A stretch of 25,363 bases of DNA, from assembly GCF_958445495.1 (NCBI RefSeq), contig NZ_CAUCSQ010000059.1:1-25363 (forward strand). The letters are read 5' to 3'. Below the pieces are notes generated by a model. The model saw nothing but the letters and a program-made list of their open reading frames with translations. It had not been told where the DNA came from and ran no database searches. Each line of letters starts with the position of its first letter. The stretch's first letter is position 1. Positions 1 through 8,227 of the stretch are shown here, one piece after another. A program made the position numbers and the translations under genes. Origin of the DNA: an uncultured Bacteroides sp. Lineage in GTDB: Bacteria > Bacteroidota > Bacteroidia > Bacteroidales > Bacteroidaceae.

Positions 1-30
1 ACTCTTTCTATTACGGGATAATGTTTAACA

Positions 31-55
31 TGTCCAACTTTTTGGGGTCACTTCA
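31..55 (-). mobile_element. possible terminal inverted repeat of an IS3-family element (rest lies off the left edge)
   Basis: Read on the minus strand this stretch begins TGAAGTGACCCC and continues AAAAAGTTGGACA. That resembles the inverted-repeat ends of many IS3-family elements, which start with TG and carry a CCCC...GTTGGACA-type core. The element would lie toward position 1 and beyond, so neither the transposase nor the other end is visible. No target-site duplication can be checked. It lies about 70 bp past the stop codon of the fimbrial lipoprotein gene. Chance similarity is possible. Confidence 0.35.
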
Positions 56-127
56 CTTACTGGAAACTTTCAGTCACCTGGTTCATTTCCGTCACCATGT
101 TTTTCTCAATCAACTTTGCCGGTTGAC

Positions 128-1132
128 TTAATTCAAACTTGGCACTTCGATGGTTTCGGTTTCCTCTTGCCAGTTGTCTATAGTAAAATTTCCGCTTTCT
201 TCCTCCGTAAAGATATCGCCGAGAGTCAGTGTCAGAGTCAGTCTGGTATTAATCTTTAGAGGAGCGCTTAAAGGCTGCTTGAATGTTTTTACAGTTCCAT
301 TCTTTAACGTGATGATAAGTTGGAATAAAGGATTGGCAGAAGAAGGAAACAGCATGACAGTGGCATTACTCATCTGCGTGCCGTCGGCAGAAAGTACAAG
401 TGGGAAAGTAACGGTTTTGGTTTGATTCACCGGTTCCGCAGTGTACATGTTCAGTTTTTCAGCAATGCCTCCGATATGAACCTTCATGCTGGCTATGCTG
501 GAATTGAGTATTCCGTTATTCTTATCTTTTACAATTACCTTCAGTCCGGCCACCTGCCGTTTCATTGCAGCGCTTAACTCTTCCGTACCTATATTGGCAG
601 GTTTTACGGCATAGACCAAATCGAAAACCGGATAATAAGTCGTATCCGGCAAGTTTTTCCGAAGTCCGAAATATTGTTGAGATAAATCGTTGCCGATAGC
701 CAGTTGCGGTTCACTGACGGCGGGATTACTGTATATCGGTTCCTCATACTTGGGCGTTCCCCAATAAATCATGTTATACGTGCCCACAGGAAGAGAGATG
801 GCACGGTTAGGCTCTCCGTAAGTATTCCCGTCCTTCAAAGTGTACATCCCCTGAAACGGGGTAAGCGCATCCTTCACATAATTACCGTAGTAGATAGAAG
901 TACCGGTTTGGCAAGGATATACCTCCAGTATGCCGCTCATCGGACTTTGCGGATTGTCCGGCGTGTTGACCGTCGCACGTACTTTAGGGCTGACGAGCCC
1001 GCCATTGTTTTTACTGCTACTATTCCCATAGTCATTTTCGATGGGTAACAATTGATTGTCGCTGGAACAGCCTGCAAATAAGGCAACAAATAAAGTTGCA
1101 GCCATTGCTGTCGTGATAATTAAATTTTTCAT
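128..1132 (-). CDS. fimbrillin/FimB-Mfa2-like surface lipoprotein
   Basis: This 334-residue protein has a lipoprotein signal: a charged start (MKNLI), a hydrophobic stretch, and the lipobox LFAGC with the lipidated Cys at residue 22, followed by SSDN. The mature part is rich in beta-strand patterns, and the C-terminal segment with GNFTIDNW at about residues 314-321 resembles the final strands of Bacteroidales type V pilus proteins (the FimB/Mfa2 anchor and Mfa-like families). In that family the lipoprotein anchors or forms short fimbriae on the outer membrane. No other pilus gene is visible, so the partner subunits are either off the left edge or absent. A second open frame runs past its end (minus strand, overlapping the stop and closing with TAA near position 59), which may mark a junction with foreign DNA. 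The signal and lipidation are clear; the family assignment is moderate. Confidence 0.6.
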   Translation of the reverse strand: MKNLIITTAMAATLFVALFAGCSSDNQLLPIENDYGNSSSKNNGGLVSPKVRATVNTPDNPQSPMSGILEVYPCQTGTSIYYGNYVKDALTPFQGMYTLKDGNTYGEPNRAISLPVGTYNMIYWGTPKYEEPIYSNPAVSEPQLAIGNDLSQQYFGLRKNLPDTTYYPVFDLVYAVKPANIGTEELSAAMKRQVAGLKVIVKDKNNGILNSSIASMKVHIGGIAEKLNMYTAEPVNQTKTVTFPLVLSADGTQMSNATVMLFPSSANPLFQLIITLKNGTVKTFKQPLSAPLKINTRLTLTLTLGDIFTEEESGNFTIDNWQEETETIEVPSLN

Positions 1133-1188
1133 AATTAAAAAATGCTTGTTTAGGTTATTATCTTCTTTTATAACATTTTTCTTCCGGA

Positions 1189-1220
1189 TTGGTTCTATGA
1201 AATAAAAAAATATATCTTTG
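1189..1220 (+). promoter_or_regulatory. Bacteroides-type promoter for the methyltransferase-like gene
   Basis: A -33 element TTG at 1189-1191 is followed after 21 bp by the -7 element TATCTTTG at 1213-1220. The start codon is about 28 bp farther on. The spacing matches the Bacteroides sigma-ABfr consensus. Confidence 0.6.
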
Positions 1221-1248
1221 CAAGAGGAAAAATACGAATGATGACTTT

Positions 1249-1872
1249 ATGAATCTTCTACTCTGTATAAAAAGACCTTTTATTTGGCTTTCCCGTTTTC
1301 GTTATCGTTGCGGATATGGCGTGCATTCCCCTTTCGCATTTAGCCTGATAACAGACGTGATTTATGAGAAAACGCCTTATTATTCTTATTATTCTTTGAA
1401 AAAAGAGCGGAAGAAAATGGCGAAAGAGCGCGGATGGAGTAAAGGAACGCGAAAAGTAAATCATTTTTTGTTCCGGTTGGTAAACAGGATGCAGCCTGCT
1501 ACCATCGTAGAGGCCGGCCGGCCTTCGGCGGCTTCTCTCTATCTGCAAGCGGCCAAACCCTCTGCCTCCTATCTTTTCGCCTCAGACTTGTCTGAATTAT
1601 TTTTAGATGCGGATATTCCCGTTGACTTTTTATATTTAAATGACTATCGGAACCCCGGCCTATTGGAGAAAGTATTCGAAATTTGCGCATGCCGGACTAC
1701 TGTGAAAAGCGTATTCGTTGTACATGGAATCTGCTATTCCGGAAAGATGCGGGAACTTTGGAAAAAGTTACAGGAAGATGAACGGGTCGGCATTAGTTTT
1801 GACCTGTATGATATAGGCCTGCTTTTTTTTGATAAATCAAAGATAAAACAACATTATATTGTCAACTTCTGA
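1249..1872 (+). CDS. degenerate class I SAM-methyltransferase-like protein
   Basis: This 207-residue protein keeps the N-terminal motif YGVHSPFAF (about residues 23-31) and the C-terminal pattern GLLFFDKSK...QHYIVNF, which I recognise from a Bacteroidota family annotated as SAM-dependent methyltransferases. The cofactor-binding region looks altered. Where family members have an E-x-G-x-x-x-G type loop, this one reads IVEAGRPSAASLYL (about residues 86-99), so only one glycine of the motif remains. It is also shorter than typical active methyltransferases. It may therefore have lost catalytic activity or bind something else. It is followed 46 bp later by the corrinoid adenosyltransferase gene, in the same direction. 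The start is the first ATG after a good Bacteroides promoter. No ribosome-binding site is needed or seen. Confidence 0.6.
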   Translation: MNLLLCIKRPFIWLSRFRYRCGYGVHSPFAFSLITDVIYEKTPYYSYYSLKKERKKMAKERGWSKGTRKVNHFLFRLVNRMQPATIVEAGRPSAASLYLQAAKPSASYLFASDLSELFLDADIPVDFLYLNDYRNPGLLEKVFEICACRTTVKSVFVVHGICYSGKMRELWKKLQEDERVGISFDLYDIGLLFFDKSKIKQHYIVNF

Positions 1873-1918
1873 TAACCTTTGTACGTTTACCTTATGTGAA
1901 TCTGTAAAATAGAAGATT

Positions 1919-2482
1919 ATGAAAAAAAGCCTTGTATATACAAAAACCGGAGATAAAGGAACTACCAGCCTGGTTGGCGGTACCCGCGTTCCGAAAACCC
2001 ATGTCCGTTTGGAAGCCTACGGGACAGTGGACGAACTTAACTCAAATCTGGGGTTATTGAACACCTATTTGCAAAATGAAGACGAACGCGGCTTTATTTT
2101 GGGAATACAGCATAAATTATTTGTTATCGGGTCACATTTGGCGACCGACCAGGAAAAGACCCGACTGAAATCGGCCAGCATTATTTCAGCAGGAGATATA
2201 GAATCCATTGAACGGGAAATAGACAAATTAGACGAACAGTTGCCGGAACTTCGGGCTTTTATTTTACCCGGAGGAAGTCGTGGCGCTGCGGTATGCCACA
2301 TTTGCCGTACAGTCTGCCGAAGAGCCGAAAGACGCATCCTGGCGTTGTCTGAAACCACTACGGTTTCCCCCGAAGTATTAGCTTTTGTCAACAGATTGTC
2401 AGATTATTTGTTTGTTTTATCTCGAAAGATTAATTTTGATGAACAAAATAATGAAATATTTTGGGATAATAGTTGGAAATGA
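1919..2482 (+). CDS. PduO-type cob(I)alamin / corrinoid adenosyltransferase
   Basis: This 187-residue enzyme transfers the 5'-deoxyadenosyl group of ATP to cob(I)alamin or a cobyrinic acid diamide precursor, making the coenzyme form of vitamin B12 in the cytoplasm. The N-terminus carries the ATP-binding signature YTKTGDKGTTSLVGG (residues 7-21), then EAYGTVDELN (about 32-41). The C-terminal half has the second family signature PGGSRGAAVCHICRTVCRRAERR (about 117-139, described here in parts: PGGS, then an Arg-rich helix with the RRAERR end). NRLSDYLFVL closes the domain. The length is normal for a single-domain PduO-type enzyme. Bacteroides depend on B12 for methylmalonyl-CoA mutase and other enzymes, so a salvage adenosyltransferase outside a cobalamin operon is expected. 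No riboswitch is visible upstream. Confidence 0.9.
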   Translation: MKKSLVYTKTGDKGTTSLVGGTRVPKTHVRLEAYGTVDELNSNLGLLNTYLQNEDERGFILGIQHKLFVIGSHLATDQEKTRLKSASIISAGDIESIEREIDKLDEQLPELRAFILPGGSRGAAVCHICRTVCRRAERRILALSETTTVSPEVLAFVNRLSDYLFVLSRKINFDEQNNEIFWDNSWK

Positions 2483-2502
2483 TAGATTTTGTTATACTTT
2501 TG
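2473..2502 (+). promoter_or_regulatory. Bacteroides-type promoter for the DUF2795 gene
   Basis: TTG at 2473-2475 and TACTTTTG at 2495-2502 are 19 bp apart. The -33 part lies inside the last codons of the upstream adenosyltransferase gene. The predicted transcript start leaves a leader of about 45-50 nt before the ATG at 2556. Confidence 0.6.
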
Positions 2503-2555
2503 CCGAAAAATAGAAAACGAGACAAATTTAGTATTCATTTTAAATACTCAAGATT

Positions 2556-2777
2556 ATGTATTGGACATTGGAACTAGCATCAAAACTTGAAGATGCTCCC
2601 TGGCCGGCAACCAAGGACGAATTGATTGATTATGCCATGCGTTCGGGTGCTCCTCTTGAAGTTATTGAGAATCTCCAGGAGATGGAAGATGAGGGCGAAA
2701 TCTATGAGAGTATCGAAGATATTTGGCCGGATTATCCTAGTAAGGAGGATTTCTTCTTTAACGAAGAAGAGTATTAA
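2556..2777 (+). CDS. small acidic DUF2795-family protein
   Basis: This is a 73-residue, strongly acidic protein starting MYWTLELASKLEDAPWPATK, with an EDIWPDYPSKEDFFF motif near the C-terminus and an EEEY end. It matches what I know of the short DUF2795 proteins conserved in Bacteroidota, where the N-terminal part resembles a small helical domain (APWPATKDELIDYA is the most typical piece). The function is unknown. It has its own promoter upstream and a strong hairpin terminator 22 bp after the stop, so it is probably transcribed alone. It has no signal peptide or membrane segment and is likely cytoplasmic. Confidence 0.8.
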   Translation: MYWTLELASKLEDAPWPATKDELIDYAMRSGAPLEVIENLQEMEDEGEIYESIEDIWPDYPSKEDFFFNEEEY

Positions 2778-2799
2778 TTAAAAGAAAGACTGAACATAT

Positions 2800-2843
2800 A
2801 AAAAATACCCGATAATTCACGATGGAGTTATCGGGTATTTTTT
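2800..2843. terminator. bidirectional rho-independent terminator
   Basis: A perfect 16-bp inverted repeat (AAAAAATACCCGATAA at 2800-2815 and its complement at 2828-2843) with a 12-nt loop. It has A-runs on one side and T-runs on the other, so it can work in both directions. It separates the DUF2795 gene from the convergent porin gene. Confidence 0.9.
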
Positions 2844-2865
2844 GTAGCCGGACAAGACACCGGTT

Positions 2866-4053
2866 TTAAAATACAGGCATCTGCCAGATAAAACCTACGG
2901 AAACGCGGTTCGTATTGTAATTCTCCTGTCCCAGCGCTTTCGCCAGAGAAGTGAAATTATAAGAGCGGCCTATATAAGTGACAAAGAAATGCAGGTTCGT
3001 TTCCATCGGGTAAAATTCGATTCCGGCCAGATATCCCCAGGAAGTACGGTATTTCCCCTTTTCAATATCTTCGGAAGCCTTAGTCACATTAGCCGTCTCA
3101 TACATGCCTTTTATAAAAGCATTCCATTTCGGCAGGAAACGGTAATTGCATTTGGCGACAATGGAAAGATAACCGGCGTCAAAGGCATTATGCCCTCCCG
3201 GACGGCCGACAATGCCCGTGATGATACCTTTGCGGTCAATATCTTCTTTAGAATACATAAAATCAAAAAACGCATTCCATTTCCTCAGATTCAATTCATT
3301 TCCCAAAGCGTAATAGTACATATTGTGGTTCTTAGCCTCGTTCATGACAGAAACCGACCAGCGCGTTTTGAATACCTCATTGAAATTACCGTTCCAGTTC
3401 AATGTATATACCAATGGCATTTTGCCGGGTTGCAAATCAGGAATATTGCCTTCCGCATCTTCCGTAATTCCATAAGTACTGTCGAAAGAACCGTTCCGGC
3501 TGTTCAGAATCTGCAAGTTAAGCTGTTGCTTGGGAGTCATGTTGTAGCCGACATTCAGTCCGGTCATAAAGTTGCTCATGTATTCAATCATGTCACAATA
3601 CTGGTAAACATCGACCGGATTCAAGTCAAATTCAATGCCTCCGTAAGCGACACATTGTTTTCCGGCAAATAAATTAAACCGGTCGTTAAGTTTAATGCCG
3701 ATACCGGCATAGTCGATAGAAGTCGGCAGATTGTCAATCATGCCGTTTGCGTCGTTCGAACGGTTCAGACGCTGGCGGTAACGATAAGAAAGCCAGTCGG
3801 TGATATTGCCTTTTGCTTCGATGCGGAGTTGGCGCATATTGAAATTACCTTCTTGAAATCCATCCCGGAAATGAGCATCAAAACTCCCCTGCATATTCAG
3901 GTACAGATTAAACTTATCCGTTTTCTTTTTTACGTTCGTCACCTCCTCAAACAAAGGAGTGTCAGGAGAAAACCTGCTGTTCGAACTCGTTTTCTGGGCA
4001 TACGTTCCCAGCATGCCGCCCATCATGAGCAGCATGAATATCCATTTTTTCAT
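2866..4053 (-). CDS. outer-membrane porin, phosphate-selective O/P-like
   Basis: This 395-residue protein has a signal peptide (MKKWIFMLLMMGGMLGTYAQ, cleavage likely near residues 19-20) and a body of alternating aromatic/polar strands typical of a 16-strand porin. It ends in GFIWQMPVF, with the terminal Phe used for outer-membrane assembly. FNMRQLRIEAKGNITDWLSYR near residues 72-92 (seen as FNMRQLRI then ITDWLSYRYRQ) is typical of Bacteroidales proteins annotated as phosphate-selective porin O/P. It is the last gene of the dcuB-ansB-porin set, only 14 bp after ansB, which suggests that it lets asparagine, aspartate or C4-dicarboxylates cross the outer membrane. The substrate is an inference from context. 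The gene ends 22 bp from the bidirectional terminator. Confidence 0.8.
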   Translation of the reverse strand: MKKWIFMLLMMGGMLGTYAQKTSSNSRFSPDTPLFEEVTNVKKKTDKFNLYLNMQGSFDAHFRDGFQEGNFNMRQLRIEAKGNITDWLSYRYRQRLNRSNDANGMIDNLPTSIDYAGIGIKLNDRFNLFAGKQCVAYGGIEFDLNPVDVYQYCDMIEYMSNFMTGLNVGYNMTPKQQLNLQILNSRNGSFDSTYGITEDAEGNIPDLQPGKMPLVYTLNWNGNFNEVFKTRWSVSVMNEAKNHNMYYYALGNELNLRKWNAFFDFMYSKEDIDRKGIITGIVGRPGGHNAFDAGYLSIVAKCNYRFLPKWNAFIKGMYETANVTKASEDIEKGKYRTSWGYLAGIEFYPMETNLHFFVTYIGRSYNFTSLAKALGQENYNTNRVSVGFIWQMPVF

Positions 4054-4067
4054 AAATCGGTTTAGGG

Positions 4068-5126
4068 TTAGTATTCGTTAAAATATTCTTGTATCTGTCT
4101 CCAGTCGGCAGTCTGAGTCAATGCGAGCATCAGCAAGACACGCGATTTCTGCGGATTCAGTTCCTGCGAAGCCACAAACTGATACTTGGCATCGTCAACT
4201 TCCGCATCAAGAGTCGTAGGACCCGTCGGTACACGGGAAGAACGCACCACAAGGATACCTTTCCTGCGCGCATCTATCAGTGACGGGAATATGTTTTTGT
4301 GAATATTCCCGTTCCCTACTCCCGCGTGGATAATTCCTTTATAACCGTTGTTCAGCAATGGAGCCAACATATCAGCTTCGATGTTGGAATAACTATATAC
4401 TATTCCCACTTTAGGCAGCGAAGTCAGATTGGTAACGTCAAAAACCGATTGAGTGGTATGCTTCTTCAATGTCACTTGGTTGTAAAAAACATTCCCGTTC
4501 AAGATATAACCTAGCGCGCCGGAGTTGGGCGCCTGAAAAGTTTGCACATCGACAGTATTCATTTTTATGGCACTCTCCGCCCCTAAGATAAGCCCGTTCA
4601 TGGCGATTAATACCCCTTTATCCTTAGACTCCTGGGCTGCGGCCGTAACTACCGCGTTGTAAAGATTCAATGGACCGTCGGCACTTAATGCGGTAGAAGG
4701 CCGCATAGCTCCCACCAGTACGACCGGTTTATTACTTTTAACAGTCAGATTCAGGAAATAAGCCGTTTCCTCCATCGTATCTGTTCCGTGAGTGACAACG
4801 ATTCCGTCAATGTCAGGACGTTTCAGTAATTCATTGATTTTCTTTGCAAGCGTCAGCCAAACCCCGTCATTCATATCCTGCGAGCCGATTCTCACAATTT
4901 GCTCGCCGGTTACGTTGGCTATGTTCTTTATTTCAGGCACAGCGTCTAGCAAAGCACCGATGGCCACCTGCCCCGCTGTATAGTTCGTTCCTGTCGTCGA
5001 ACTCCCTGTTCCTGCGATTGTCCCTCCCGTGGCGAGAATATGGATGTTCGGTTTTGCGGCAAAAGCCATTGTTACGGTAAATAGCAGCATGGCCGCTATC
5101 AAGCCGGATTTTTTGAATTGTTTCAT
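4068..5126 (-). CDS. ansB: periplasmic type II L-asparaginase
   Basis: This 352-residue enzyme hydrolyses L-asparagine to aspartate and ammonia. The signal peptide spans about residues 1-23 (ends TMAFA-A), so it is exported to the periplasm, as expected for type II enzymes. Both active-site signatures are present: ILATGGTIAGTG, with the nucleophile Thr at residue 36, and VVTHGTDTMEETAYF, with Thr115-Asp116. GSQDMND (81-87) supplies the substrate-binding Ser and Gln. The length is normal for AnsB plus signal peptide. It sits between dcuB (28 bp upstream) and the porin gene (14 bp downstream) and almost certainly shares their transcript. The aspartate product would be imported by DcuB and deaminated by AspA, encoded divergently. 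Confidence 0.95.
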   Translation of the reverse strand: MKQFKKSGLIAAMLLFTVTMAFAAKPNIHILATGGTIAGTGSSTTGTNYTAGQVAIGALLDAVPEIKNIANVTGEQIVRIGSQDMNDGVWLTLAKKINELLKRPDIDGIVVTHGTDTMEETAYFLNLTVKSNKPVVLVGAMRPSTALSADGPLNLYNAVVTAAAQESKDKGVLIAMNGLILGAESAIKMNTVDVQTFQAPNSGALGYILNGNVFYNQVTLKKHTTQSVFDVTNLTSLPKVGIVYSYSNIEADMLAPLLNNGYKGIIHAGVGNGNIHKNIFPSLIDARRKGILVVRSSRVPTGPTTLDAEVDDAKYQFVASQELNPQKSRVLLMLALTQTADWRQIQEYFNEY

Positions 5127-5154
5127 AACTTGAATGTTGTTTAGGTTAATATAA

Positions 5155-6465
5155 TTAGAATATCTGTATAAAAAGCAGTCCTAAGACAATCGCCACTATG
5201 GTAGATACCAGTCCGGGCATCATGAATGAATGATTTAACACATACTTGCCGATTTTGGTTGTCCCCGTCCGGTCAAAATTGATGGCGGCTACTACTGTAG
5301 GATAGTTCGGGATAAAGAAATATCCGTTTACCGCCGGAAACAAAGCTATCAGCATGTAAGGAGAGATACCCAAGGCAATGCCCAACGGCATCAGTGCCCG
5401 TACGGTAGCCGCCTGGCTATATAACAAGATAGACATCACAAACAGGGCGATACCGAACAGCCACGGCATTTGGCGTACGATACCCTCAATGGAAAAAGTG
5501 AGCTGCGCCATGTTGCCTTGAAGGAAAGTATCCCCCATCCAGGCAATACCGAAGATAGCGATGACAGCTTGCATCCCGGCTGAGAAAACAGAACCTTGCG
5601 TCGCCTTGATGCCGTCCGTTCCGGTAACCAGCAGAATCATTGCGGCAGCCGACAGCATGATTATTTCAATGATAGAAGACATCCCTAAAGTAACTGTCTC
5701 GCCGTCAATGAGAAAACTGGGACGCATCCCCTCAAGAGAACCGAAAAGCACGATAAAAGCAGTCGCCAGTATAAAGATGATAACCGAAAGCATGGCAGAG
5801 CGTTTGTTTTTGACATCCTTGATTTCCACCTTCTTATCGTTGAAAAGTCCTTCCTGCACCCGTTTCCGGTATTCCGGGTCTTCTGCCAGCTCCTTGCCGG
5901 TTCTCATGGAAAACAACGCACCCACCAGGACACCGATGATTGTAGCCGGAATAGTAATCTTGAGAATATCGAACAGAGTAATCTCGAATCCGGTCAGCAA
6001 TCCGAGTAAAGCGACGGTGGCGGCAGAAATCGGGCTTGCCGTAATAGCCTGTTGGGAAGCAATGACTGCGATGCCGAGAGGACGCTCCGGGCGGATTTTT
6101 GTTTCGGTGGCGACTTCTGCGATAACAGGCAACACAGAATAGGCCACATGTCCGGTTCCTGCCACGAAAGTAAACAGATAAGTCACCAAAGGACTTAACA
6201 ATGTAACGTGTGACGGATGCTTGCGAAGCAAATGTTCTGCCAGCTTTACCATATAGTCCAACCCTCCGGCAGCCTGCATGCAAGACGCTGCCGAAATAAC
6301 AGCGGCAATCATCAACATGACATCGATAGGGGGAGTAGTAGGTTGTAAACCGAATACGAACGTAAGTATTGCCAATCCGACACCTCCCATGACACCGAGC
6401 CCGATACCTCCCAGGCGTGCACCGATAATAATGGCTGTCAGAACAAATGCTAATTGTAATATCAT
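5155..6465 (-). CDS. dcuB: anaerobic C4-dicarboxylate transporter, Dcu family
   Basis: This 436-residue inner-membrane protein has about ten to twelve hydrophobic segments. Family hallmarks are visible: GARLGGIGLGVMGGVGLAIL near the N-terminus (residues 16-35), VFGLQPTTPPIDVMLMI (37-53), AGTGHVAYSVLPVI (102-115) and KIRPERPLGI (122-131). A hydrophilic loop around residues 190-220 is the main cytoplasmic or periplasmic loop. Dcu carriers exchange fumarate, malate or aspartate for succinate during anaerobic fumarate respiration. DcuA and DcuB cannot be told apart with certainty by eye; the symbol follows the usual annotation at such loci. It is the first gene of the dcuB-ansB-porin operon and is divergent from aspA across a 147-bp intergenic region. 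Confidence 0.92.
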   Translation of the reverse strand: MILQLAFVLTAIIIGARLGGIGLGVMGGVGLAILTFVFGLQPTTPPIDVMLMIAAVISAASCMQAAGGLDYMVKLAEHLLRKHPSHVTLLSPLVTYLFTFVAGTGHVAYSVLPVIAEVATETKIRPERPLGIAVIASQQAITASPISAATVALLGLLTGFEITLFDILKITIPATIIGVLVGALFSMRTGKELAEDPEYRKRVQEGLFNDKKVEIKDVKNKRSAMLSVIIFILATAFIVLFGSLEGMRPSFLIDGETVTLGMSSIIEIIMLSAAAMILLVTGTDGIKATQGSVFSAGMQAVIAIFGIAWMGDTFLQGNMAQLTFSIEGIVRQMPWLFGIALFVMSILLYSQAATVRALMPLGIALGISPYMLIALFPAVNGYFFIPNYPTVVAAINFDRTGTTKIGKYVLNHSFMMPGLVSTIVAIVLGLLFIQIF

Positions 6466-6488
6466 AGGTTGTTATTTTAAGTTTGAAG

Positions 6489-6496
6489 CAAAGATA
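6489..6496 (-). promoter_or_regulatory. -7 element of the dcuB-ansB-porin promoter
   Basis: On the minus strand this reads TATCTTTG, an exact TAnnTTTG match, 23 bp before the dcuB start codon. No clear TTG -33 element is found at the usual distance, which would fit a promoter that needs an activator. It lies in the divergent region shared with aspA. Confidence 0.5.
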
Positions 6497-6612
6497 AACG
6501 ATTTTACTCTTTGTCTTTTTCTTTTTCCGGTATTAACAACAAAAAAGTGATTGAATAGTTTTTGTATATTTATTAAAACAATCGCAGCGCTCATTGGTTA
6601 TTATAAAAACAG

Positions 6613-8079
6613 ATGAGAAATTATGTATCACTAATAATGACCGATATGGAACAGAATTTATTAAAAAAGACTCGGACGGAAAATGATTTGATAGGCAGCC
6701 GTGAAGTGCCGGAAGAGGTGCTTTACGGAGTACAGACACTTCGTGGCATTGAAAACTTCCGAATCAGCAAATTTCATTTGAACGAATATCCCTTGTTCAT
6801 CCGCGCGTTGGCCGTAACAAAGATGGGAGCCGCCATCGCCAACCGTGAATTAGGCTTGCTGACAGAAGAACAAGCAGATACCATTTTAAAAGTTTGCCAA
6901 GAAATAATCGAGGGAAAACATCCTTCCCAGTTTCCGGTCGATATGATTCAAGGCGGTGCCGGAACCACGACAAATATGAATATCAATGAAGTGATTGCCA
7001 ACCGCGCGCTGGAGTTGACGGGACATCGTCGCGGAGAGTATCAGTATTTCTCTCCTAATGACCATGTAAACCGTTCACAGTCTACGAACGACGCTTACCC
7101 TACCGCTATTCATATAGGATTGTATTACACTCACTTAAAATTAGTGAAACATTTCAGACCGTTAATTGATTCTTTCCGGAAAAAAGCGGAAGAGTTTGCA
7201 CACATTATCAAGATGGGACGTACCCAACTGGAAGATGCGGTGCCTATGACACTTGGGCAGACTTTTAATGGATTTGCCAGTATTCTTGAGCATGAATTGA
7301 AGAATCTGGATTTTGCGGCGCAAGATTTTCTCACAGTCAATATGGGAGCGACTGCCATTGGAACCGGTATTACCGCCGAGCCGGAGTATGCGGAAAAATG
7401 TATCGCCGCACTGCGTAAGATTACCGGACTGGATATAAAACTGGCGGACGATTTGGTGGGAGCCACCTCAGACACCTCCTGCATGGTTGGCTATTCGGGC
7501 GCCATGAAGCGTATCGCCGTTAAAATGAATAAGATATGCAATGACTTGCGGTTGCTGGCTTCCGGTCCCCGTTGCGGATTGGGAGAAATTAATCTGCCTG
7601 CCATGCAACCGGGGTCTTCCATTATGCCGGGAAAAGTGAATCCGGTGATTCCAGAAGTGATGAACCAGATTTCTTATAAAGTGATAGGCAATGATTTATG
7701 CGTGACAATGAGCGGAGAAGCCGCCCAGATGGAACTGAATGCGATGGAACCTGTGATGATGCAGTGTTGCCTGGAATCCGCCGATTTGTTGATGAATGGT
7801 TTTGACACGTTGCGAACCTTGTGCATCGACGGCATTACAGCCAATGAAGAAAAGTGCCGCAGGAATGTACACGACAGTATTGGAGTCGTGACAGCCCTAA
7901 ATCCCGTAATCGGATATAAGCATTCTACTCAAATAGCCAAAGAAGCTTTGGAAACGGGAAAAGGAGTTTATGAACTCGTTTTAGAACACAAAATCCTTTC
8001 CAAAGAAGAGCTGGACACGATTCTGAAACCGGAAAATATGATTAAGCCTGTGAAACTGGATATCCGTCCGGAGAAATGA
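6613..8079 (+). CDS. aspA: aspartate ammonia-lyase (aspartase)
   Basis: AspA converts L-aspartate to fumarate and ammonia in the cytoplasm. The longest frame gives 488 residues. The fumarase/aspartase signature GSSIMPGKVNP is at residues 334-344, with the catalytic-loop Ser and the Lys that binds the substrate carboxylate. GGAGTTTNMNINEV (about 114-127) and SQSTNDAYPTAIH (about 155-167) are the other two conserved regions of the superfamily. The start is uncertain. ATGs at 6613, 6637 and 6646 are all in frame and the family usually begins near MEQNLL, so 6646 (477 residues) fits the typical length best. It lies divergent from dcuB-ansB-porin and forms a functional set with it: Asn to Asp to fumarate, feeding fumarate reductase. 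Confidence 0.95.
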   Translation: MRNYVSLIMTDMEQNLLKKTRTENDLIGSREVPEEVLYGVQTLRGIENFRISKFHLNEYPLFIRALAVTKMGAAIANRELGLLTEEQADTILKVCQEIIEGKHPSQFPVDMIQGGAGTTTNMNINEVIANRALELTGHRRGEYQYFSPNDHVNRSQSTNDAYPTAIHIGLYYTHLKLVKHFRPLIDSFRKKAEEFAHIIKMGRTQLEDAVPMTLGQTFNGFASILEHELKNLDFAAQDFLTVNMGATAIGTGITAEPEYAEKCIAALRKITGLDIKLADDLVGATSDTSCMVGYSGAMKRIAVKMNKICNDLRLLASGPRCGLGEINLPAMQPGSSIMPGKVNPVIPEVMNQISYKVIGNDLCVTMSGEAAQMELNAMEPVMMQCCLESADLLMNGFDTLRTLCIDGITANEEKCRRNVHDSIGVVTALNPVIGYKHSTQIAKEALETGKGVYELVLEHKILSKEELDTILKPENMIKPVKLDIRPEK

Positions 8080-8169
8080 TATACGGATTATTCTTTGTCT
8101 TGAAGATAGCACAGGACACGCACACATATCCGTTGCCGTAAACAGCAAAACCGAACAAACGGCCGATAA

Positions 8170-8202
8170 TTTGCGTTTATTTAATCTAAATATATATCTT
8201 TG
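8170..8202 (+). promoter_or_regulatory. Bacteroides-type promoter for the outer-membrane barrel gene
   Basis: TTTG at 8170-8173 and TATCTTTG at 8195-8202 are separated by 21 bp. The start codon at 8228 lies 25 bp beyond the -7 element. This is one of the best promoter matches in the window. Confidence 0.7.
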
Positions 8203-8227
8203 TCCCGAATTATAAACACGTAAATTT

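Noticed and set aside
1873..1918. Cobalamin riboswitch before the adenosyltransferase gene
   Set aside because: The gap to the upstream gene is only 46 bp, too short for the element, and no B12-box-like sequence is visible.
2989..3672. A 227-codon plus-strand reading frame opposite the porin gene
   Set aside because: Antisense to a convincing signal-peptide-bearing porin, without motifs of its own.
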